Below, piece by piece: positions 9,395 to 17,860 of a DNA stretch of 64,000 nucleotides; position 1 is the stretch's first letter, and every line of letters begins with the position of its first letter. The DNA lies in the NCBI GenBank assembly GCA_946902985.2, contig OX336400.1, forward strand, positions 170,883,043 through 170,947,042. The letters are read 5' to 3'. A program made the position numbers and the translations under genes. The notes under the pieces were generated by a model that saw nothing but the letters and a program-made list of their open reading frames with translations, searched no databases and had not been told where the DNA came from. The DNA comes from Meconema thalassinum (taxonomy: Eukaryota; Arthropoda; Insecta; Orthoptera; Tettigoniidae).

Positions 9395-9726
9395 AGCCTC
9401 CGTGGCTTAGGCGGCAGCACGCCGGCCTCTCACCGCTGGGTCCGTGGTTCAAATCCCGGTCACTCCATGTGAGATCTGTGCTGGACAAAACGGAGGCAGA
9501 CAGGTTTTTCTCCGGGTACTCCGGCTTTCCCTGTCAAAATTTCATTCCAGCAACACTCTCCACTTTCATTTCATTTCATCTGTCATTCATTTAATCATTG
9601 CCCCAGAGGAGTGCGTCAGGCCTCGGCAGCCGGCACAGTTCATATCCTCGCCGCTAGATGGGGGCTTCATTCATTCCATTCCTGACCCGGTCGGAGACTG
9701 GAAGCAGGCTGTGGATTTTCATTTTC
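9395..9726 (+). mobile_element. full-length SINE S2 with 19-bp target duplication
   Basis: The tRNA-like head opens AGCCTCCGTGGCTTAGGCGG and has a B-box-like GGTTCAAATCCCGG near 9446. The body contains CGCCGCTAGATGGGGGC, and it ends GGCTGTGGATTTTCATTTTC. The flanks at 9376-9394 and 9727-9745 are identical over 19 bases. This is the reference copy for S2 in the window. Confidence 0.92.
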
Positions 9727-10171
9727 ATTGTGAGTATTTTAACGATATTATTATGCAAGCCGTTCAGAAATACGTAAATAATATAAAACTAACTCCTCGA
9801 TTCTTTGATGTCACGGGTAATCTCGAGAACCACTGGATGGATTTTGATGCGATTTTCACCATTCTGTAAAGGATTTCTCAAGGAAGGGTTCTGTTAAAAA
9901 AAGCATTCAATTATGACCAACGAAAGCCGAGCTGTAACGGTTTATATGACAGTTGTACGTCCGGCAGCAATTTTTGGGGCAGAATCCCGCACAATGACAA
10001 GAAAACATGAACAAGCTCTACACACGATGGATATGAAGATGCTCCGTTGGACACTTGGACTGACACTATTTGACCATGTTAGAAATGCAGATGTCCGACA
10101 ACAATTAGGTATTCACTTATTAAAACCGCCTAGTCAAACACTAAAGAAACGTGTAGTTACATTACTAATCG

Positions 10172-10205
10172 TACATGTTTCGGTATTCATTGATACCTTC
10201 CTCAG
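10172..10205 (-). ncRNA. hammerhead-ribozyme-like motif 3 (minus strand)
   Basis: On the minus strand: CTGAGGA (10205-10199), one A, a perfect 5-bp stem GGTAT/ATACC closing a 6-nt loop, GAAAC (10181-10177), AT, then GTA (10174-10172). All core positions and a valid NUH triplet (GUA) are present. A stem I of only 2 bp (CG/CG) is evident by eye, so the outer helix is weak or uses internal mismatches. Confidence 0.5.
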
Positions 10206-10572
10206 CGTGATTGATATTAAACCTAGTTAACAAAGCCAACAAGAAATGGATATCCTTACAAAAATTGTTTAAAATCAAAAATGGAAAAAGCTTGCAAATA
10301 ATTAAATGCCATGTATTAAAAATGATAGTAAAAAGATGCTATTAAAATATGAGATCTACCTTATAAACTGCCTACGTCAATACTCCAATAATTTTGATCG
10401 AAAAACTGTAGTGACAGAAGATGTCGCTGTCAGAAGAATGAAGAAGCGCAAAGGATGTAGGTCAAATTGTCGCTTCAAAACGGAACTAAAATTTTGTAAT
10501 CCAGTCCTCCATCCTAAAACTCCAGTCCTTTACCAACTTAATGACCCACTCTGTTGTTATAGTTTCTTAATG

Positions 10573-11100
10573 GGTGACCCAATGTGCAGGCTATTTATCA
10601 AACACAGCAATCAAGTATATTACCCAGTGTCGACTTTAGGTGGAATACTGTTACCTGCGAGGAACGTAATAGTTAACGGTATTACCTTCTCCTAAACTTC
10701 GATGACTCAGTTTGTGTGTATAGGGCAATACAATGTGTAGGTTATTTACCAAACACAGCAATCAAGCATATTACCCAGTGTCGACTTTAGGTGGAATACT
10801 GTTACCTGCGAGGAACGTAATAGTTAACGGTATTACCTTCTCCTAAACTTCGATGACTCAGTTTGTGTGTATAGGGCAATACAATGTGCAGGTTATTTAC
10901 CAAACACAGCAATCAAGCATTAGCAATCAAGCATATTACCCAGTGTCGTCTTAAGGTGGAATACTGTTATGAGGAGCGAATTAGATTACGGTATTGCCTT
11001 CTCCTGCACTTCAATGACTCAGTTGGTTCCTATTTGTTGGCTCTCTCTGCTATATTATGTGTACTGGGCAACACAATGTGCAGATCATTTATTACAAGCT
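10573..11100. repeat. 151-bp tandem repeat, about 3.3 units
   Basis: The word AATGTGCAGG/AATGTGTAGG recurs at 10581, 10732 and 10883 (period 151). A degenerate occurrence at 11075 follows a unit with a small internal duplication near 10913-10935. Units one and two are nearly identical; the third is more diverged. Confidence 0.9.
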
Positions 11101-11400
11101 ATAAAATAACGTTGGCAGATTGTAACAACAAACAAGCAAAGCAATTGCCATAATGGTCAATGTTTACGCATTTTAACAATTAGGTGTCACACCAATTAAG
11201 AAGAAAGTGAGGGTAGCTCGTCTCCGTTGGTATGGTCATGTTATGAGAATGTCGGACGATTTTGTCGCCAAAATAGCTTTCAAACTGGACCCAGGTGGAA
11301 TGAGACTACGCGGACGACCTGCAAAGCGTTGGATCGACAGCATTAAGAAAGACTAGCGGACCTGTGCGAGACGATTTCCCCAATAGGTTTATAATGAGAG

Positions 11401-13480
11401 ACTTAAGGAGAAAGGTTATGTTTTTATTTCAACCAATTGATAATAGAACACTATTTACATTTCCGTTAGAATTCCAAGTTCTACGTTCCCTAACTTAAGA
11501 AGGCAATCAATGAAAATTGGATCATCATAACACTCACCGGTTGTTCCATATTTATGAAATTATATGATTTGAGTACTCATTCCTTTGATTTACTGTTTCT
11601 GAAATCCATGCAAAATGATAAAGGAAGACCTCAGAATGTTGAAATAACATGAAACAGGCGTCACAGCGGCCAAAATGAAAGTGGACAGCAATTATGGGGC
11701 ATATTTTCCTACAGTAACAGTATCTGCAAATCGCACTCTTCGTACATTTTCTTAAAGTAATTTTTTAAAGCAATTATAGATATTTATGAAATTAGAGTGC
11801 AATTCGTCACTGCTAATGTCTATTCTCTTTCATTTGAATGCTCATTTGTCACAATCGGTCGCTTGTGAGCGCCGTAGGAGGGATCTATACTACTGAAATA
11901 ATATATATGATGATATGCACGATGTTGGCTTACAACCTGCAGATGTCAACGACAGAAAAACGTGGAGAAGATGTAGTAGAGCAGCGGACCCCGTACTGGG
12001 ATAAACGCTAGGGAAGGAGAAGAAGGAGAAGAAGAAGAAAGACGAGCAGTAACGATTTCAGTGAATCGAGTTGCAGAAACACCTGCCGTCCGTGCGCCTT
12101 TTAAGCTTACGCTGGGTAAACCGTTAAGATACCTGTATATACTATGAGCATGCAATGAGTGTAAGAATATTGTTCAGCATGAAAAGTTCTACAAAAACGT
12201 CTTAGAACGCATATTTCTATCTTTAATACAACACCCACTGTAAGTGGTTTTACGTTTTCTTTCAACAACCTCCATTCAGTGGAAATTAAAATACTAGCTT
12301 CGGAGCGAGTTTACGAGCTAGCGAGCGAGCTTATCACCCTAGTTTCAGCCAGCACCAAACTGTCGAGTCGTGTCTGGTTAAGAATTCAGAGAAGAGTATA
12401 TGTGTTTGGAGTTTCGCTGTTCACCTTGACTTTTCTAAATTGTGTCTGGAACCTGCCGTCCGTGCGTCTTTTAAGCTTATGCTGGGTAAACCGTTACAGA
12501 TACCGGGCGAAGCCAGGGTGGGTTGCTATTTACTGATAAACAAACTGTCCACAGTTGAGCTTTGTATACAATATAAAGAGCTATATCCATTAAATCGTTT
12601 ACGGAAGTTGTTAGGTGGGGTGTAGTCGCACACCTGCGTCAATAAATGATTACACAGGAATTCCACTTAATATGCTAACTTCGTTCCGTCTTTTCAATAC
12701 TATTTAATTTAACAAAGTGCTGTCCTAGTACATGTTTCAGACAGCTAGAAAACATGTTAAAACCTTATACTAAAAAATATACACTCAAAACATTGTGATT
12801 CATTAAAAAGTCATTAATGTGGACACAGGGTGTCTCATTGTCCATACACTTGGAAAATGTCTGTCTCTTTCAACAACTAATTAAAACATGTGAATCTAGT
12901 GATTGGCATTAGTCAAATTCTTCCTGTTTCAAAACACTGTGCCTCTTTGTTGCACTTGAGCTGCTCAATTGATGAAAATTCCTATTTTTGATAACATTAT
13001 TTGTTTTAATATCTGTTCTGAACAGATCTGTATTGTTAAAAACACTAAAATATAGAATTGATGGTGGCTGCACTTTTTATGTTAGGCTATTGGCTGATAT
13101 TTGGTCGCATTTTATCTTACATCGACCGTAATTGAGTAGTTTGATATTATGGCTTATTATGTGATGCTATTGACAAAGGCGGAAAGTAGCTCGTATTGGG
13201 TGGAATCCTTGGGTATCAAATGTTTCTCCAGAAGTAGTCTTTGATACAATCCCTCTTGCTTGCCTTTGTGAAGTAATTTTTGAGATCCCCTTATGATTTC
13301 CCGTGCGGCGAATAAATCAGCTGAGTTGTGCAGGAAAGAAGAAACGTGACAAGATCTCCGCCCAGTCTACTACTCCAGTCTATTTCAATACGGACCAATA
13401 TGGATAGTAAAAATACACATGGATTCCCAACCTGGGGGGCGTGAAGAGATTTCCGAATTAAATTTTTCTTAAACACGAAT
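11401..13480. other. unassigned AT-rich sequence with one direct repeat
   Basis: I see no gene or known element. A direct repeat of about 54 bp lies at 12081-12135 and 12451-12504 (listed separately). Near 13420 the phrase GGATTCCCAACCTGGGGGG resembles the subterminal sequence of some hAT elements, but no partner end is evident. Short open frames here lack any recognisable motif. Confidence 0.3.
12081..12504. repeat. direct repeat pair, about 54 bp, 370 bp apart
   Basis: Both copies contain ACCTGCCGTCCGTGCG, then CTTTTAAGCTTA and GCTGGGTAAACCGTTA, with only a few differences. The stretch between them (12136-12450) has no recognisable ends. They may be remnants of long terminal repeats, a local duplication or two fragments of one repeat family. 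Confidence 0.6.
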
Positions 13481-13481
13481 A

Positions 13482-13514
<33 letters not shown>

Positions 13515-13745
13515 CTTCTTCTTCTTCTTCTTCTTCTTCTTCTTCGCCTTGAATTACCTTATGCCTTCAAGCGTCGGGGTAGCCTCGTTTGAGCCATATC
13601 TGCCATTCCGCTCTATTTTTGCACATTCTCTTCATTTCCACAACAGTTTTTGTCCCAATCACTCAATCCTATTCTCCTATGTAATGCGGGGTCTATCTCG
13701 TCCTGCTCGGCCTTCAAATCGCATTCCATGTATTTGTTTTACATT
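13482..13745 (-). pseudogene. LINE C-terminal relic (LINE I) with long (GAA)n tail
   Basis: On the minus strand GMRFEGRAGRDRPRIT reads around 13730-13685 and NRAEWQIWLKRGYPDA around 13615-13565. This is the usual C-terminal end of an RTE-like LINE polyprotein. It is followed by a (GAA)n tract (CTT on the plus strand, 13482-13544), which looks like an expanded 3' tail. Stops and frame changes break it. Confidence 0.65.
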
Positions 13746-13867
13746 TCTTTCTTTTTCCATTCTCGTACCATCTCAACTGACATTCCTCAACCACTTCACC
13801 CCTTGCGTTTTGTCCAAATATTACAATTTTCTATTTTTCGAATCTCTCCAGGTGATTGTCGCGCTAA

Positions 13868-14081
13868 GTCAATCGTTCAAAAGCACCTGAAGTAAAATAC
13901 TTGAAAAAATTTCATCACCTCTGTGGACAATCTTGTTTGGACCCATTGAAGAAACACAAGAAGCCTATAAATAAAGGACTGAGAGAAATAACTTTAGATC
14001 AATACTATAAAAATGAAAATCCTGTCATTAAGCTAATACCAGGGAAATCAGTATGCCCAACCTGTTATACAATAGTACATT
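13868..14081 (+). pseudogene. zinc-binding-type ORF, first part (split from 22304-22517)
   Basis: The open frame reads KKFHHLCGQSCLDPLKKHKK, then KGLREITLDQYYKNENPVIK and LIPGKSVCPTCYTIV. Two Cys pairs (C-x3-C and C-x2-C) about 40 residues apart suggest a small metal-binding module. I recall similar modules only in uncharacterised insect proteins. The frame is open from about 13868 with no clear start codon. The reading breaks where a hairpin-ended MITE begins, and a matching second part appears 8.2 kb further on. I cannot say whether it is a host exon or part of another mobile element. Confidence 0.5.
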
Positions 14082-14709
14082 ATGCAACGAGCCTATAATG
14101 GCTATAATTAAGACACGAGTATTTTTATAAAACGAGCGTATGCGAGTTTTATAATTTCCATACGAGTGTCTTAATTACCATTATAGGCGAGTTGCATACG
14201 ACTGTTTATGTTCGACGATAATTATAACTTTATTATATGTTTTAACATAAATATTCATAAATATCTGTTCAGTCACTACAGTAGAATGTTGTGATCGGGT
14301 GCTGCGGTGGGTAGTATATCTCTCTTGTCCAAGCTCTCTGGACAAGCGACGCATGCGCTCTGTGTGCTTCAATACCATAATTATGTTCAGATTGCGCACC
14401 AGTATTCAGTAAAACTGTCACTGAAGTCGTGTCAAAACCACGCGCTGTGTAGAAATTGGTTTTGGGGATATTAAGGTACCGGTACAGTGCTATTTCTTGT
14501 CTCATATTCGCCAGTTTATTTACGCGAACATATGGACGGTGCGTATTCCATGTCGGTAATTTATTATAGTTCGATGTTGTGTTTATGTCCGACATGTTGG
14601 ATTTTGAGTGCATGCGCGAAGGTATCGTTACCTAATTGGTCAATGAACGAGCTCTGATTGGCTGGAGAAACTGTATCATAATGAAAAACGGTGTTATAAT
14701 GACCATCAT

Positions 14710-15957
14710 TGTAACGATTCGATCCCATAGCGGTTATATTTATAGGGTTATTCATTTATAATTATCATATTTATTATTATTATTAACTAGTACATCCATG
14801 AGATGATTTTTATATCAGATAATTGTAAGCGGTTTTGATTATTATATTCAATTAGATTTTTATTAACAATTACTTGTAAAGAGACGAAGTATTATATATT
14901 GCAACAAGACTGGCGATATGGACTAACCCTGTGCGTCACAAACTGAACGACGTAGTAAGAATTTCACCACGGCAAACTGCGTCATTTTCCTGAGATGTTA
15001 AGAAACCCACTATGGTGTAACCAACACGCCATTTTCTACGGTATATACGCGTCAATATATATATTGCAAGTTATGAGTCAAGAATGGAGAAGGCTAATAG
15101 AGAGGGAAGCTGTGACACCACGTGACAAGGAAGTCATTAGTATTTGTACCTGCAACATCGGACAAGAATGGCATTGATCTATAGCTATCAATGAAGGAAG
15201 GAAGTTGTAACCTTGCTTTCTGGGTCCTAATGGACTGAGCACCGAGAGTCGACACTGAACGATGTCTTGCCGACATCTATATCAATACATAATGGGTTAT
15301 ATCCCTGATCAAGAGTCTTTCTACAGATGGCAACGTACTTAATGAGGATATTTCATAGTAAATGAGATATCACATCATTTTTTTAAACATAAGCGACGTA
15401 ACATCGAGATCACCGATCATTTCTTAAATATGACGAATCTTCGACTGGGTGAGCCAACAATTCAATAAAACTATCGTCTCTATTATAATTTAACTTCATT
15501 TAACTTTCAATTCATTTTAAAATTCATTTTCTTTTAAATAATTAATTGCCGCATTGAGTAATTTTAAATTCAATTGTGTGACTATCACTATTCTGTTTTA
15601 TTAATATTTTGTTTTTGCATTTAATAAATTCATTCTCTTCAACGTAATGCCTATTTCTTTCATTGTAGTTGGTACTTTAAGGCAATCATACTCCTTGATT
15701 AAATACGGATTGGTTAGATGACTTTGTCTCACTACGGCCCGGGTAAGTGGTTCTCGACTCTACTGCTGATAGCCGAGGTTAAATCAATAAATTTCGATTC
15801 ACTATCTTAAATAGGAATCTGGCGCTCAACAACTTATTATATTACACTATCACAGGTAAGGTCACACCACAGTGTATATTATTTATTCATATCATGTTTG
15901 TTTTATTGAACCACAATAGTCATCAACCACAATCAACGACTCATTAAAAATGTTACA
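14710..15957 (+). repeat. 5' LTR (1248 bp)
   Basis: Starts TGTAACGATTCG and ends AAAATGTTACA. Candidate poly(A) signals are AATAAA at 15472 and near 15621. By eye it is identical to the 3' LTR except for six substitutions packed into about 22 bases near its 3' end (15931-15946). Confidence 0.95.
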
Positions 15958-15959
15958 TT

Positions 15960-15978
15960 TGGCGCCACAAAGTAGGAC
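15960..15978 (+). other. primer-binding site
   Basis: TGGCGCCACAAAGTAGGAC starts 2 bases after the 5' LTR. The TGG start is the complement of a tRNA CCA end, as expected for minus-strand priming. I do not assign the tRNA species. Confidence 0.6.
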
Positions 15979-16102
15979 ACGAAAACCATTCGGTATTTAG
16001 TCAGAGGAGTGTATAATTTCAGTGCAAATTGTCAGTGCTTTTGGGGGACAGTGAAGTGAAGTGAAATTTTGGAAGGGCAATTGTTATACGGTGTACTTCG
16101 AG

Positions 16103-17860
16103 ATGTCGGAAGAGGAACAGAGGCAGTTGAGAAGTAGGAATAAAGTTGAGAAAGTTAATTATAAGGAGGTTGATAGCGGTAGCGATGTTGAGAGCGTAGA
16201 GAATAATACCAAGATGTCGGAGGTAAATCTTGAGAATAATCCTGAGAGTAATCCTGAAAATAATCCTGAGGTTAGCCCTGACATGAATACAGAGATAAAT
16301 CTTGAGACGGATACAGAGGTACATCCTGAGACTAGTGGTAGTCTAGAGAAAGAAAAGTCTATAGAGATTCCTGAAGATCCATTAACTGCGCTCATAAGGC
16401 AGATGAGTAGAGATTTAAGTGCGAAATTTGTTGAAAGTATGAATAAAAATAGTGAAGAGAATAAAAGAAATTATTTGGAATTCAATGGTAAATTTGAGAA
16501 ATTAGATAAAGATATGAATAAAAATAGTAAGGAGATGAGAGAAGAGATGGGTAGGCTAAATCAAGATATGAGTGAAAAATTAAATAAGCATAGTCAGGAG
16601 TTCAATGTTAAATTTGAGAAATTAGAAAAGAATTGTCAGGAGTTGAATTTGAAGCTTGATAAGAATAGTCAGGAAATGAGAGAAGAGATGGGTAGACAAA
16701 ATCAGGAAAGTAGGAAGGAATTTAATGAGAAGTTTGAACAATTGCATAGAAATAGTAAAACGATCAACCAAAAGCTGGAAGAAAATAGTAAAAAGCTAGA
16801 CAGTGTGGTTAAGGTAAATGAAGGATTGAGTAAGAAGTATGATATGCTACAGGAAAGTATTCAGGGGGTAAAACAGGAGATCAGAGGTGAAATTAAGGAA
16901 GTGGTAGAGAAGAAGGCTAAAGATATGGTTGAAAAAATAGATAAACAATTAGAAGCAGTAGAAAATCAAATTAAGGAAGTTGAGATAGAAGTTAATAAGA
17001 AAGTAGAATCAGTAAAGACAGCCTTTCAGGAGATTTTAGATGAAAGTAGATCTGAGTCCGAGGAAATTTTAGGTAAAGGTTTTAGCAAATTGATAGAAGC
17101 GGAAACTAGGCAGATGAGAGAAGATTTTGGGGATAAGATTAAGGTATTGAGAAATGAATTAATGGATAAAGAGAGTAATTTTCAAGAAATGGAGGCGAGA
17201 TTAAAGAAGCAGATAAGGGAGGAAGGAAATAAGGATAGAATGAAGTATTTAAGTAGTATGAGAGAGACTGAACTGCCTAAGTTTTCAAACAAACAGGGGT
17301 GTCCTATGCAGTTCATGAATCAGGTGGAGGATAGATTTAAAGAAAGGCTAAAGGATGGTCAAATTGAATGGAAGATGGTAGTAGAGCTATTGGACCAGGC
17401 TTTTATAGGAGATACTAAGGGATGGTTTTTAGTGTACAAGCATACCTTGATAAATTTTGAAGATTTCAAAAGTAAATTTATTGAAAAATATTGGAATGAG
17501 GATATCCAATCACAAATGAGACAGATTATTAATTCTGGCAGGTATCAATCTGGGGAAGGGAGTAATATGACTGATTACTTTCTAGAGTATGTACTCATAT
17601 GTAAACATCTTGACGGGATGAATCAAGATGGGGATGTGATAAGGCTTCTCCTCAGGCATTTCCCACCCAAGGTAAACGTGGCTGCTTGTATACAAATGAT
17701 CACTACAATACAGGAATTAGAGGGATTGTTAAGCAGATTCGATGCACTCGAAGATTCATACGATATGCCCATATTACAGAATAATCCTGAAAATAATTAT
17801 TATGATAATAATCAGCAGGATTATAATGGCAGGGGCCAATATCAGAATAGTAGATGGTAA
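16103..17860 (+). CDS. gag: Gag-like structural protein of the LTR element (585 aa)
   Basis: I chose the ATG at 16103 (MSEEEQRQLRSRNK); the frame is open further up to 16061, but that codon is GTG. Residues 1-95 are acidic and Asn/Pro/Glu-rich (NPESNPENNPEV). About 100-385 is a long coiled coil with imperfect internal repeats (KEMREEMGRLNQDM, QEMREEMGRQNQES). About 388-545 is the conserved retrotransposon gag domain, with LPKFSNK, WFLVYKHTLINFEDFKSKFI and EKYW. The C-terminus is Asn/Gln/Tyr/Arg-rich (NNYYDNNQQDYNGRGQYQN) and has no CCHC zinc knuckle. The product should assemble cytoplasmic particles that package element RNA. The frame is fully intact, whereas pol is absent. Confidence 0.85.
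   Translation: MSEEEQRQLRSRNKVEKVNYKEVDSGSDVESVENNTKMSEVNLENNPESNPENNPEVSPDMNTEINLETDTEVHPETSGSLEKEKSIEIPEDPLTALIRQMSRDLSAKFVESMNKNSEENKRNYLEFNGKFEKLDKDMNKNSKEMREEMGRLNQDMSEKLNKHSQEFNVKFEKLEKNCQELNLKLDKNSQEMREEMGRQNQESRKEFNEKFEQLHRNSKTINQKLEENSKKLDSVVKVNEGLSKKYDMLQESIQGVKQEIRGEIKEVVEKKAKDMVEKIDKQLEAVENQIKEVEIEVNKKVESVKTAFQEILDESRSESEEILGKGFSKLIEAETRQMREDFGDKIKVLRNELMDKESNFQEMEARLKKQIREEGNKDRMKYLSSMRETELPKFSNKQGCPMQFMNQVEDRFKERLKDGQIEWKMVVELLDQAFIGDTKGWFLVYKHTLINFEDFKSKFIEKYWNEDIQSQMRQIINSGRYQSGEGSNMTDYFLEYVLICKHLDGMNQDGDVIRLLLRHFPPKVNVAACIQMITTIQELEGLLSRFDALEDSYDMPILQNNPENNYYDNNQQDYNGRGQYQNSRW

Larger units (their letters stand above)
10111..11174 (-). mobile_element. non-autonomous insertion with minus-strand hammerhead-like motif and 151-bp tandem repeats
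   Basis: An exact 11-bp duplication (aacaattaggt) bounds it inside LINE B. No inverted terminal repeats and no credible ORF are seen. Near its left edge the minus strand carries a well-formed hammerhead-like core (10172-10205), and about three copies of a 151-bp unit fill 10573-11100. Read on the minus strand the motif lies about 60 bp from the 3' end, much as in the Penelope-like element at 52-53 kb. I infer a small non-autonomous Penelope-like or retrozyme-like element; its class is not proven. Confidence 0.5.
9903..11400 (+). pseudogene. LINE B C-terminus (RTE-like), split by a 1.07-kb insertion
   Basis: 9913-10110 encodes VRPAAIFGAESRTMTRKHEQ, then ALHTMDMKMLRWTLGLTLFD and HVRNADVRQQLG. 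11186-11345 continues in register after removal of the insert with VTPIKKKVRVARLRWYGHV and RPAKRWIDSIKKD. This is the C-terminal domain after the RT of an RTE-type LINE. The catalytic part is absent (5'-truncated). The join is exact when the duplicated aacaattaggt (10100-10110 and 11175-11185) is counted once. Confidence 0.85.

Noticed and set aside
9395..9470. tRNA genes at the SINE heads (also 1044, 35986, 56048, 58727)
   Set aside because: A/B-box-like words are present, but each is followed by SINE body and tail and lacks a closed cloverleaf.
16061..16102. Upstream extension of gag to 16061
   Set aside because: That codon is GTG, and eukaryotic start is more likely at the ATG at 16103.
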